Below, piece after piece: positions 25,900-35,448 of a DNA stretch of 49,533 nucleotides. Source of the stretch: Chloroflexota bacterium (lineage in GTDB: Bacteria > Chloroflexota > Dehalococcoidia > Lucifugimonadales > HRBIN23); the NCBI GenBank assembly GCA_016210325.1, contig JACQUK010000090.1:1-49533 (forward strand), read 5' to 3'. A program made the position numbers and the translations under genes. The first letter of the stretch is position 1. Each line of letters starts with the position of its first letter. The notes under the pieces were generated by a model, which was given only the letters and a program-made list of their open reading frames with translations, had not been told where the DNA came from and searched no databases.

Positions 25900-27573
25900 A
25901 TGGGCAGCACAGTCCACGGCGGCAAGCTGGTGGCCAAAGCCCTCAAGGCCGAAGGCGTCCAGTACCTCTTCACCCTCAACGGCGGCCACATCGCCCCCAT
26001 CTTCGATGGCTGCATTGACGAGGGCATCAAGCTTCTGGACGTCCGCCATGAGCAGTCCGCCGTCCACATGGCCGACGGCTGGGCCAGGGCTACTGGCCGG
26101 CCCGGCGTCTGCGCCCTCACCGCCGGCCCCGGCGTCACCGACGGGATCACCGGCATCGCCAATGCCTACCACTCGGCCAGCCCCCTCATCATCCTGGGCG
26201 GCGCCCACCCCCTCAACAAGCACCAGATGGGCCCCCTCCAGGAGATGGACCACGTCTCCATGGTGCGGCCCATCGTCAAGTGGATAGGCACTTGCTACGA
26301 CACTCAGCGCATCCCGGAGTACATCTCCATAGCGTTCCGGCACGCCACCACCGGACGGCCCGGCCCCGTGTACCTGGAACTCCCGGAGGACATCCTGGGC
26401 AAGAAGGTGGACGACGCCCTGGCCCCGCTGGCTACCCAATACCGGACGGCAGCGCGGCCCCACGGGGACCCGGCCATGGTGCGGCAAGCGGTGGAGCTGC
26501 TGATGGCAGCGGAGCGGCCGGTGGTCATTGCGGGAAGCGGCGTGTGGTGGTCGGGGGCGGGAAAGGAGCTGCAACAGCTCATCGAAGCTGCCGAGCTGCC
26601 TCTGGCGCTCACCGAAATGGGGCGCGGCGCCGTGCCCGAGGACCATCCACTGTGCTTCGGCCCGAACCGCGTCGGGGTGCGCCAGGCCGACGTCATCCTG
26701 GTGATGGCGACCCGCCTCAACTACCAGCTCGGCTACGGCCGCCCACCCATGTTCCCCGAAAACGTCAAGGTCATCCAGGTGGACATCGAGCCTTCGGAGA
26801 TCGGGCGCAACCGGCCGGTGGAGGTAGGCATCGTTGGCGACGCCAAGGCCATCCTGGGCCAGATGAACGATGAGATCCGCCGGCGCCAACTCACTCCCAA
26901 GCACACCGGCTGGGTCGAGGAGTGCCAGGCCTACATCCAGAAGCGCCGCCAGGACATGGAGGCTGACGCCACCTCGGACCAGACTCCCATCCATCCCCTG
27001 CGCCTGTGCACTGAGATTAACAACTTCCTGCCGCCCAAGGCCACCATGGTCGCCGACGGCGGCGAGATCTCCATCTGGGGCGCCCTGGCCAAGAAGATGA
27101 AGCTGCCTGGACGCTGGATGGACAACGGCCCCTTTGGCGCGCTGGGTCCCGGTTTCGGGTTCACCCTGGCGGCCAAGCTGGCCCGCCCCGACGAGCCTGC
27201 CCTGCTCTTGAGCGGCGACGGGACCTTTGGGCTGAATGGCATGGAGGTGGACACCGCCGTCCGCCATAACATCCCCTTCGTGGTGGTCGTTGGCAACGAC
27301 GGCGGCTGGGGCATGAGCCGCCACGGCCACTGGATGGACTACGGCCGCGAGCGGGGCGAGCAGCTCGCGGTGCGCCTGGGCGTCCGGCCCTACCACAAGA
27401 TGGTGGAAGGGCTGGGCGGCTACGGTGAGCTGGTGGAGCGCCCGGAGGACATCCGGCCGGCCCTGGAGCGGGCCTTCGCCTCAGGGCGTCCCGCCTGCGT
27501 CAACGTGGCCATGGACCAGGAGGCCATGCCTGGCGGCCGCCAGCGCCGCCGCCAGCACCCCGGCCCGGCCTAG
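25900..27573 (+). CDS. ThDP-dependent enzyme (acetolactate synthase/oxalyl-CoA decarboxylase-like), paralog 1
   Basis: VQYLFTLNGGHIAPIFDGCIDEGIKLLDVRHEQSAVHMADGWARATGRPGVCALTAGPGV...LLSGDGTFGLNGMEVDTAVRHNIPFVVVVGND. Confidence 0.88.
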   Translation: MGSTVHGGKLVAKALKAEGVQYLFTLNGGHIAPIFDGCIDEGIKLLDVRHEQSAVHMADGWARATGRPGVCALTAGPGVTDGITGIANAYHSASPLIILGGAHPLNKHQMGPLQEMDHVSMVRPIVKWIGTCYDTQRIPEYISIAFRHATTGRPGPVYLELPEDILGKKVDDALAPLATQYRTAARPHGDPAMVRQAVELLMAAERPVVIAGSGVWWSGAGKELQQLIEAAELPLALTEMGRGAVPEDHPLCFGPNRVGVRQADVILVMATRLNYQLGYGRPPMFPENVKVIQVDIEPSEIGRNRPVEVGIVGDAKAILGQMNDEIRRRQLTPKHTGWVEECQAYIQKRRQDMEADATSDQTPIHPLRLCTEINNFLPPKATMVADGGEISIWGALAKKMKLPGRWMDNGPFGALGPGFGFTLAAKLARPDEPALLLSGDGTFGLNGMEVDTAVRHNIPFVVVVGNDGGWGMSRHGHWMDYGRERGEQLAVRLGVRPYHKMVEGLGGYGELVERPEDIRPALERAFASGRPACVNVAMDQEAMPGGRQRRRQHPGPA

Positions 27574-27735
27574 CGCTCCACCTGAGAACAGGCTGCAAGG
27601 GGGGCTGGCACCAGCCGGCCCCCCTGGTTATGTGGGCTTGTTGAGCTTGTCCCATGGAGCCTTCATCAAGTTCTGGCACAGCTCCGGAGACAGAGTCCAA
27701 AGAGTGACTGTGAAGGAGGAGCCTGATGATCGCGG

Positions 27736-29253
27736 TCATGAGCTGACCGGGACGCCGCTACTTCCAGGCGTTTGTTCGCCATTGAATGCGTCAATCTGCT
27801 GCTTCAGGTAGGTTACCAAAGGTACGAAGTCTGATTCCCGATCTCGGATCCAGAGGTTTACAAATGCTCCTTTCACAACGACTTCGGGGATGAACCCCAA
27901 ACGTATTCCGATTTCGTTGAATATCACGTGAGGATCGCGGTTAGTCAATGACACTTCTTGAAGAACCTTCCTCACGCAATCTTGTTTTGTCGGTGGCAAT
28001 TGCATGGACACAGTTAGAATAGCAATGTTATTCAAGATGTGCTGGTAGACATCCCCGAAAACCTGAAGTTCTGGTTGCGCCCCTGGTAGTCGAAAGACGC
28101 CGGCTTGCTTGTCTTCTGGTTGCTGTGAATCACCATCAATCACACACAACGATTTATGACGCGCAGATGGATCTTGCAGACGATTTCGGTGTATCTTCAC
28201 AGCATTTCCATCGCCTGATACAGCATGTACCTCCTCCTGCTCGAATCGATCACTAGCAAACTCACGGAGCAGCGCCTCAACCACGAAACGCCCGAAGTCA
28301 TCCTCGGTATATACGGCCAGTGCTGTGTCAACCTTCCCGGAAATGGCGCGTAGCGTCTTGATGCTTAGTTTGCCCTGTTGGGTCGCGCCATCAAGGCAAG
28401 CCCAAACAGCTTCTTGGGGCAAGACAGAGAGCGCTTCATCACTATGGGTCGTGAAGATGGCTTGTATCCGACGCCTTTCCGCAGCCGAAATCAGATACTC
28501 TACCAGACGACGGGTCGCCACCGGGTGAAGCCCGTTCTCAATCTCTTCGATAAGAATGAGGGAGCTGTCTGGAACACGCTCGATATTGGTGACAATCCTA
28601 ATTATTGATGACTCTCCCGCGCCAAAGTGAAACTCGGAGTATTGGTTTCCTCGATTGTGCCCAACATGGAAAGACTCGTCGGAACCGACTTGTGTCCGCT
28701 GAAAGCCGTAAACTGGCCTCCCAAGTATGTGCTCGATTTCTTTGGCAGCTTCATGTGGTATATCTTCGAGTGGTGCGGGGTGCACATAGGACGGCCGCAT
28801 AAGCTTCTTGAACTGCGGCCGCTCTCCGGCAGGTACGGTTCTCCGAATTCCGAAGTAGGATACCGAGCGAGAAGCAACCTCTCCGCGAACCCAGCGCAAT
28901 TGGCGGAATATGCTGCTGCGGCGCACGATACCCCCGGGGTCAAGGTCTTTGTCGATCATCTCGTACGAGACCGACCATTCAGACATTGAGTTGTCACCGA
29001 TGGAACTCTTCGGGAAAAAAGTTCCCGGTTTGATGGTCTTATAGGCGCATGCCGCGGCCCCGAGAACCGTGGATTTACCACCACCGTTGGGGCCAACGAG
29101 CGCGGTCACCGGAAAGTCAAATGTGACTTGAGCGTTAGCAAACCCCCGAACCTTGATAAGGCGTACTGTCTTGAGGTACTTCGCGTAATTGGCACGACGT
29201 ACCCGCTCGGCGAGCGCCGCAATTTCAGACCGGCGTATTTCAGACTGTGGCAT
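27736..29253 (-). CDS. OLD-like AAA ATPase with TOPRIM-like C-terminus
   Basis: Walker A VGPNGGGKST, FGAGESSIIR signature, Walker B SLILIEEIENGLHP, TTHSDEAL; C-terminal YTEDDFGRFVVEALLR and CVIDGDSQ. Confidence 0.75.
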   Translation of the reverse strand: MPQSEIRRSEIAALAERVRRANYAKYLKTVRLIKVRGFANAQVTFDFPVTALVGPNGGGKSTVLGAAACAYKTIKPGTFFPKSSIGDNSMSEWSVSYEMIDKDLDPGGIVRRSSIFRQLRWVRGEVASRSVSYFGIRRTVPAGERPQFKKLMRPSYVHPAPLEDIPHEAAKEIEHILGRPVYGFQRTQVGSDESFHVGHNRGNQYSEFHFGAGESSIIRIVTNIERVPDSSLILIEEIENGLHPVATRRLVEYLISAAERRRIQAIFTTHSDEALSVLPQEAVWACLDGATQQGKLSIKTLRAISGKVDTALAVYTEDDFGRFVVEALLREFASDRFEQEEVHAVSGDGNAVKIHRNRLQDPSARHKSLCVIDGDSQQPEDKQAGVFRLPGAQPELQVFGDVYQHILNNIAILTVSMQLPPTKQDCVRKVLQEVSLTNRDPHVIFNEIGIRLGFIPEVVVKGAFVNLWIRDRESDFVPLVTYLKQQIDAFNGEQTPGSSGVPVSS

Positions 29254-29360
29254 ATCGTTTACTCTCCCTTGGCGAACGTTATCCTCCATACAGATTCCGT
29301 GTCGCCGTCATACTGTCGGATTGCTTCGGGGTCCAGAGCACCTCCGGCTGGACGCCGAAG

Positions 29361-29573
29361 CTAGGCAGCCCCAACCTCGACGAATTCCCCCTCCGAGCTT
29401 GGCGTCGGCACGGGCTGCCCGTCCTGCCTCAGACCATCGAGATGGAACTCGATGACCTCGCGGATGAGCCGTAGCACCTCTTCGCGCGTCTCCCCTACCG
29501 CCACGCAACCTGGCAGGTCAGGGACATGTGCTCCCCAACTCGTCTCGCCGCGCTCAATAACCACCATGTAACG
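29361..29573 (-). CDS. HicB-family antitoxin (orphan)
   Basis: MRYMVVIERGETSWGAHVPDLPGCVAVGETREEVLRLIREVIEFHLDGL. Confidence 0.85.
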   Translation of the reverse strand, partial: RYMVVIERGETSWGAHVPDLPGCVAVGETREEVLRLIREVIEFHLDGLRQDGQPVPTPSSEGEFVEVGAA

Positions 29574-29837
29574 CATTATCGCTACCATTTGTGTGGATTG
29601 TGTGTCGCCATCATCCTATCCACTTGCTTCGTTGCGCGTCAATGCGCACAGCCGCGGCATATCACGGCATTCCAACATTTGGCCCCCACGAGAAAGGTTC
29701 TTGGTGGCCTGCGTTGGCAGTTGGCCCACTCCGGCGCCGCTTCCGCCCCTGCCACCACTGGCGTATACTGGGAGCTTGCTGGTGTGCCCACGAGGGGGGA
29801 AACGGGCCCAGGACGGAGACAGACTGAAGGAGGCACC

Positions 29838-31505
29838 ATGGCTAGCGAGGTCCACGGCGGTAAGCTGGCGGCCAGGGCACTCAAGGCCGAGGGCGTCCAG
29901 TACCTTTTCACCCTCAACGGCGGCCACATCGCCCCCATCCTCGATGGGTGCATTGACGAGGGCATCCGCCTGCTGGATGTCCGCCACGAGCAGTCCGCCG
30001 TCCACATGGCCGACGGCTGGGCCAGGGCCACGCGGGAGCCGGGCGTGTGCGCGGTCACGGCAGGCCCCGGCGTCACCGACGCCGTCACCGGCATCGCCAA
30101 TGCCTACCAGTCGGCCAGCCCCGTCATCATCTTTGGCGGCGCCCACCCCCTCAGCAAGCACCAGATGGGCCCCCTTCAGGAGATGGACCACGTCTCGGTG
30201 GTGCGGCCTATCGTCAAGTGGGTCGGGACCTGCTACGACCCCCAGCGCATCCCCGAGTACGTTTCGATAGCCTTCCGCCATGCCACCACCGGGCGGCCCG
30301 GCCCCGTGTACCTGGAGATCCCAGAGGACATCCTGGCGAAGCGGGTGGACGAGGCGCAGGTCACCTTCCCCACCAAGTACCGCACCACAGCCCGCCCCTA
30401 CGGCGAGCCAGCCCTGGTGCGCAAAGCAGTGGACCTGCTGCTCCAGGCGGAGCGGCCCGTGGTCATTGCTGGCAGCGGCATCTGGTGGTCCGGTGGCGGT
30501 CAGGAGCTCCAGCAGTTCATCGAGGCCGCCGAACTGCCGCTGACCCTCCGCGAGATGGGCCGGGGCAACGTCCCTGAGACCCACCCCCTGTGCTTCGGAC
30601 CCAACCGGGTGGGACTCCAGCAGGCCGACGTGGTGATGGTCATCGGCGGCAGGCTTAACTTTGCCCTGAACTACGGGCGCCCGCCCCTTTTCGCTGAGAA
30701 CGTCAAGCTCATCCAGGTGGACATTGAGCCAAGGGAGATTGGCCGTAACCGGCCAGTCGAGGTGGGCATTGTAGGGGACGCCCGTAATGTCCTGACGCAG
30801 ATGAACGAAGAGCTGCGACACCGCAAAGCCGCGCCGCAGCACCACGAGTGGGTCAAGGAGTGCCAGGCATACATCCAGCGGCGCCGCCAGGAGATTGAGC
30901 CTGACCTGAACTCAGACCAGGTTCCGGTGCACCCCCTGCGCCTGTGCCACGAGATCAGCGACTTCTTGCCCGCCAAGGCCACCATGGTGACCGACGGCGG
31001 CGACAGCGCCATCTTCGCGGCCCCGATTCGGAAGGTGGCCCTGCCAGGCCACTGGATGGACAACGGCCCCTTCGGCTGCCTGGGGCCAGGCCCGGCCTTC
31101 ACCATCGCTGCCAAGCTGGCGCGCCCTGATGAGCCAGCGCTGCTCCTGAGCGGCGACGGCAGCTTCGGCCTCAACGCCATGGAGATGGACACCGCGGTGC
31201 GCCACAACATCCCCATCGTAGCGGTCATTGCCAACGACGGGTCCTGGGGCATGAGCCGCCACAGCCACTGGCTTGACTACGGCCAGGAGCGGGGCGACCA
31301 GCTTGCCGTCCGCCTGGGCATCAGGCCCTACCACAAGATTGTGGAGGCGATGGGCGGCTATGGGGAGCTGGTGGAGCGCCCCCAGGACCTGCGGCCTGCC
31401 CTGGAGCGGGCCTTCGCCTCTGGGCGTCCGGCCTGCCTCAATGTCGTCATCAACGAGGAGGCGATGCCCGGGCGTCGGCGCCAGCACCGAAACAGGCCAG
31501 AGTAG
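29838..31505 (+). CDS. ThDP-dependent enzyme, paralog 2
   Basis: Near-identical N-terminus and high similarity throughout to 25900-27573. Confidence 0.88.
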   Translation: MASEVHGGKLAARALKAEGVQYLFTLNGGHIAPILDGCIDEGIRLLDVRHEQSAVHMADGWARATREPGVCAVTAGPGVTDAVTGIANAYQSASPVIIFGGAHPLSKHQMGPLQEMDHVSVVRPIVKWVGTCYDPQRIPEYVSIAFRHATTGRPGPVYLEIPEDILAKRVDEAQVTFPTKYRTTARPYGEPALVRKAVDLLLQAERPVVIAGSGIWWSGGGQELQQFIEAAELPLTLREMGRGNVPETHPLCFGPNRVGLQQADVVMVIGGRLNFALNYGRPPLFAENVKLIQVDIEPREIGRNRPVEVGIVGDARNVLTQMNEELRHRKAAPQHHEWVKECQAYIQRRRQEIEPDLNSDQVPVHPLRLCHEISDFLPAKATMVTDGGDSAIFAAPIRKVALPGHWMDNGPFGCLGPGPAFTIAAKLARPDEPALLLSGDGSFGLNAMEMDTAVRHNIPIVAVIANDGSWGMSRHSHWLDYGQERGDQLAVRLGIRPYHKIVEAMGGYGELVERPQDLRPALERAFASGRPACLNVVINEEAMPGRRRQHRNRPE

Positions 31506-31515
31506 CCAGGGAGAC

Positions 31516-32061
31516 GTGGGCAAAGTCCGCATCGGCCTCATCTCGGACACCCACATCCCCGAGGCGGGCCCGGAGCTGCCCCAGCAGGTCTACCGGGCCC
31601 TGCGGGGCGTGGACTTGGTGCTGCACGCCGGCGACCTGCACGTGCTGGACGTCCTCGATTGGCTGGAGCGGCTGGCGCCGGTCCTGGCTGCCCGCGGCAA
31701 CGGCGACCACCCCGGCGGCGGGCGCCCAGGCGTGCCCGAGGACGCGCGGATCAGACCGGTCCACCTCCTGGAAATAGGGGGGTTGACCATCGGCCTGGTG
31801 CACGCCTTCCCGCTGCCCGAGGACACCCCCTGGACCACCCCCGCCAACCTGGTGCAGCAGGCCTTCGGCCGCCGGGTGGACGTCATTGTGTGCGGCGACA
31901 CCCATATGGAGTGCATCGCCCAGGTAGACGGGGCGCTGCTGGTCAACCCGGGCAGCCCCACCCTGCCCCACCACTTGGACGGCCGCCTGGGCCACGTGGC
32001 GGTCCTGGAAATAGCCAACGGCCGTGCCGAGGCGCGGATTATCGAGCTGGCCCGCCTCTGA
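31516..32061 (+). CDS. YfcE-type metallophosphoesterase
   Basis: VRIGLISDTHIPEAG...LVLHAGDLH, RGNGDH, IVCGDTHMEC, LLVNPGSPTLP. Confidence 0.9.
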   Translation: MGKVRIGLISDTHIPEAGPELPQQVYRALRGVDLVLHAGDLHVLDVLDWLERLAPVLAARGNGDHPGGGRPGVPEDARIRPVHLLEIGGLTIGLVHAFPLPEDTPWTTPANLVQQAFGRRVDVIVCGDTHMECIAQVDGALLVNPGSPTLPHHLDGRLGHVAVLEIANGRAEARIIELARL

Positions 32062-32112
32062 ACTCGCTCCCCTGGCTCTTGAGACCACGATAGTACAGCA
32101 ACGAAGAAGCCC

Positions 32113-32163
32113 TTGACATCGTCCCGCCATGTGGTAGTATGTAAACGATTACTATCATATGAC
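32113..32163 (+). promoter_or_regulatory. TetR promoter/operator region
   Basis: TTGACA 32113-32118, TAGTAT 32135-32140, TAGTA-N10-TACTA dyad and CTATCATATGA motif overlapping the start codon. Confidence 0.5.
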
Positions 32164-32758
32164 TACACCACATCACACAACCGAGATAAGGCAGCAGGAG
32201 ATTGTCGAAAAGGCTCGACAAATCCTGGCGGCGCGAGGCATGGATGCCCTGACCATGCGCGCCCTGTCGCAGGCGGTGGGCGTCACTGAGGGAGCCATCT
32301 ACCGCCACTTCCGCGACAAGCACGAAATCCTGCTGGCCCTGATTGACGATGTCGAGGAGAACTTGCTTGCTGGCCTTGAGAGGGCCAAGAGCCGAGGCCA
32401 CCGGCCTCTCGACTGTCTGGAAAACGTGCTGCACGAGCGCCTCTCCTCGGCGGAGCGCCGTGGGGGCATCTCCGTCCTGGTGATTGGCGCTGTGCTGCGT
32501 AGCGGCGACGCAGGCCCAAGGCAGCGGATGGGAGCGGCCGTTGACCGGTACGTGGCAAAGGTGCAGGAGATTCTGGAGGAAGGGGTAAGGCAGGGACAGG
32601 TCCGGCCAGACATTGACCCAGCGGCTGCGGCGCTGGCCTTCTACGGCCTGATGCACGGGGCCGTAGCCCTCTGGCGCCTCAGCGGCGGCAGGCTTCCGCT
32701 GTCCCAACGCTCCCAGGCCCTCTGGGGCATGTTCCGCAGGGGCATCGCCGCCCAATAG
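32159..32758 (+). CDS. TetR/AcrR family transcriptional regulator
   Basis: N-terminal HTH: EIVEKARQILAARGMDALTMRALSQAVGVTEGAIYRHFRDKHEILLALI. Confidence 0.92.
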   Translation: MTTPHHTTEIRQQEIVEKARQILAARGMDALTMRALSQAVGVTEGAIYRHFRDKHEILLALIDDVEENLLAGLERAKSRGHRPLDCLENVLHERLSSAERRGGISVLVIGAVLRSGDAGPRQRMGAAVDRYVAKVQEILEEGVRQGQVRPDIDPAAAALAFYGLMHGAVALWRLSGGRLPLSQRSQALWGMFRRGIAAQ

Positions 32759-32956
32759 TGGGCGTGACAGGCAAGCCACCGCCAGAATAGCAGCCGCGCT
32801 CCTCTATCTACCGCGGACTTCACCCTGCCAGGGGACAGCGACCTGCCAAGTCTGCGTATCGTCATCCCATTCCAGACTATGCGTCACGCTGAGGCACTCC
32901 AGGCCGGCGGTCTGCCACAGCGGCTCTGGTGCCCAATACTCACTGGGAGGCAGGAA

Positions 32957-34183
32957 ATGGGACCAAAGCTAGTAGTCCGTAACTTGTGGAAGGTCTTCGG
33001 CCCTCATCCCCAACAAGTCCTCCACTCCGAATGGCGCCACAAGAGCCGCAACGAAGTCCTCCAGGCAACGGGCCACGTTATCGCTCTTCGAGACACCAGC
33101 TTCGAGGTGGCTGACGGCCAGACCTTTGTGGTCATGGGGCTATCTGGCAGCGGCAAGTCCACCCTGGTGCGCTGTCTGCTGCGCCTCATCGAGCCCTCGG
33201 AGGGCCAGGTGCTCATTAATGGGCAGGACATCCTCGGCTTCCATCACCACCAACTCATTCAGTTCCGCCGCAAGATGGCGGGCATGGTGTTCCAGCGCTT
33301 CGGCCTGCTGCCCCACCGAACAGTACTGGACAATGTGGCCTTTGGGCTGGAAGTCCAGGGGGTAGACAAGAAGGTCCGGCTCAAGCGGGCCCAGGAACTG
33401 GTGGAAGTGGTGGGTCTCCAGGGATGGGAGCACAGCTACCCCAGCACCCTCTCTGGTGGCATGCAGCAGCGGGTGGGCCTGGCCCGGGCCCTGGCCCCCG
33501 ACCCTGAAGTCCTGTTCATGGACGAGCCCTTTAGCGCCCTGGACCCCCTGATCCGCCGAGAGATGCAGGACGAGTTGCTGCGTCTTCAAGAGCGCCTCAG
33601 AAAGACCATCATCTTCATCACCCACGACCTGCAAGAAGCCCTCAAGATGGGAGAGCGCATCGCCATCATGCGGGATGGCGCCATTGTCCAGCAGGGCACC
33701 CCCGAGGAGATTCTGACGGCGCCATCCGACGAGTACGTGGGCGAGTTCACCAAAGACGTGCGGAAAGCCGCGGTGCTGACGGTCCGGTCGGTGATGCGCC
33801 CACCCGGAGTCCTGGTCTCGGCGTGGCAGGGCCCACGGGCAGCCGTCCATGCCATGCACCAGGCGGAGGAAGAGCTAGCCTTCGTGGTGGACAAGCACGA
33901 GCGGCTGTTGGGCATCGTTACGTTCAAGGCTGCCTCCGAGGCGGCCATGAAAGGGAGTGCCTGCCTCCAGGAGTTGATAACCAAGTCACCACTGGTGGTG
34001 CCTGCCGATGCACTCCTGGAGTCCTTGCTCACCATGACGGTGGACTACGACTGGAGCATAGAGGTGCTGCCGGTGGTAGAGGCCGATGGCAGGCTAGTGG
34101 GCGAGGTGCGCCGAGCCTCGGTGCGTGACGTAGCACTCGCCGCCAAAGCCCAGCAGCCTGCGGCCCCAGTTTCACCCCAGTGA
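32957..34183 (+). CDS. proV: Glycine betaine/proline ABC transporter ATP-binding protein with CBS domains
   Basis: [69 protein letters not shown]. Confidence 0.93.
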   Translation: MGPKLVVRNLWKVFGPHPQQVLHSEWRHKSRNEVLQATGHVIALRDTSFEVADGQTFVVMGLSGSGKSTLVRCLLRLIEPSEGQVLINGQDILGFHHHQLIQFRRKMAGMVFQRFGLLPHRTVLDNVAFGLEVQGVDKKVRLKRAQELVEVVGLQGWEHSYPSTLSGGMQQRVGLARALAPDPEVLFMDEPFSALDPLIRREMQDELLRLQERLRKTIIFITHDLQEALKMGERIAIMRDGAIVQQGTPEEILTAPSDEYVGEFTKDVRKAAVLTVRSVMRPPGVLVSAWQGPRAAVHAMHQAEEELAFVVDKHERLLGIVTFKAASEAAMKGSACLQELITKSPLVVPADALLESLLTMTVDYDWSIEVLPVVEADGRLVGEVRRASVRDVALAAKAQQPAAPVSPQ

Positions 34184-34193
34184 CGAGGAGTAC

Positions 34194-35300
34194 ATGAGCA
34201 TGACTCAACTACGTCCACCCGTAACCGTAGGGCCTGAGCAGGGCCCAGCGCTCACCCGTTTCCTTCGCGTAGCCCGGAAAAGTTGGAGCGCCGCCGTCAA
34301 CGCTGTAGACAACACCCCACTGAAGTATGTGGTCGCACCGCTGCGGGCGGCCGCCGCCATGCCCAGGTGGGTGTGGCTGGTTGCTATCGCCCTCACTCTG
34401 GGAAGCGTCTGGTCCTTTGGGGCCATCGCCAACATCCCCCAGGGGATGCTGGTAGGTCCAACCGTCTCCCGAGCCGTGGACCGCGGTGTGGACTGGATGG
34501 TGGTGAACTGGGATGTCGCCCTTCGCTCACTCAACTTCGCCTTGTTGCAGCACTTCCTGCTTCCGCTGGAGCGGTGGTTGGTGGGGCTTCCCTGGTGGCT
34601 TGTGGCCGGCGTCGTTGCTCTGGTGGCTTACAGGGTGACGGGCCCGATTATGGCCTTCCTGGCCACGGGCATGATCGTGGCCCTGGCCGCTCTGGGGCTC
34701 TTTGACCTAGCCATGACCACCCTTGCTATTGTTATCACCTCGACGGTGCTCGCCGTAGCTCTGGGGGTGCCCACCGGCATCGCCATGGCCAAGAGCAACT
34801 TGGTGGACCAGGCCGTCCGGCCGGTCCTGGACCTGATGCAGACCATGCCCAGCTTTGTCTACCTGATACCGGTCATCATGCTGTTTGGCATTGGCAAGGT
34901 GCCTGGGGTCATTGCGGTGGTGTTCTACGCCGTGCCCCCTATCATCCGTCTCACCAACCTGGGCATCCGGCAGGTTGATGCCGGCGTCGTGGAGGCGGGC
35001 CGTGCCTTTGGCGCCACCGGTACCCAGTTGCTCCTCAAGGTACAGCTACCGCTGGCGCTGCCCGCTGTCATGGCTGGCCTGAACCAGACCATCATGATGG
35101 CCCTGGCCATGGTGGTGGTCACCTCCATGATCGGCGCGCCGGGACTGGGTGTAGAGGTGCTGAATGGGATAGCCAGGCTGGAGGTGGGCCGCGGCCTGCT
35201 GGGCGGCATCGGGATCGTGATCATGGCCATCATCCTGGACCGAATCACCCAGGGATTCGCCAAGCAGCGACAGCCCGCGAGAACGACTGTTGCCAGGTAG
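34194..35300 (+). CDS. proW: Glycine betaine/proline ABC transporter permease
   Basis: VRPVLDLMQTMPSFVYLIPVIMLFGIGKVPGVIAVVFYAVPPIIRLTNLGIRQVD. Confidence 0.93.
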   Translation: MSMTQLRPPVTVGPEQGPALTRFLRVARKSWSAAVNAVDNTPLKYVVAPLRAAAAMPRWVWLVAIALTLGSVWSFGAIANIPQGMLVGPTVSRAVDRGVDWMVVNWDVALRSLNFALLQHFLLPLERWLVGLPWWLVAGVVALVAYRVTGPIMAFLATGMIVALAALGLFDLAMTTLAIVITSTVLAVALGVPTGIAMAKSNLVDQAVRPVLDLMQTMPSFVYLIPVIMLFGIGKVPGVIAVVFYAVPPIIRLTNLGIRQVDAGVVEAGRAFGATGTQLLLKVQLPLALPAVMAGLNQTIMMALAMVVVTSMIGAPGLGVEVLNGIARLEVGRGLLGGIGIVIMAIILDRITQGFAKQRQPARTTVAR

Positions 35301-35448
35301 CGGACCAATCCTAGCCTTGCTCTCCAGCGAGCGAAGGCGAGGGGAAAACCGCAACGGAGTGGGGTGAGGCCTATGACCCTTGAAGACGATGGTCCGGACC
35401 GCCTGGGCCGGACATCCGCTTACCTCGAATTCGATCAGGAGGACACGC

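Noticed and set aside
29290-29360. Possible HicA toxin downstream of HicB
   Set aside because: No ORF of suitable length or motif; short open stretches have no HicA-like sequence.
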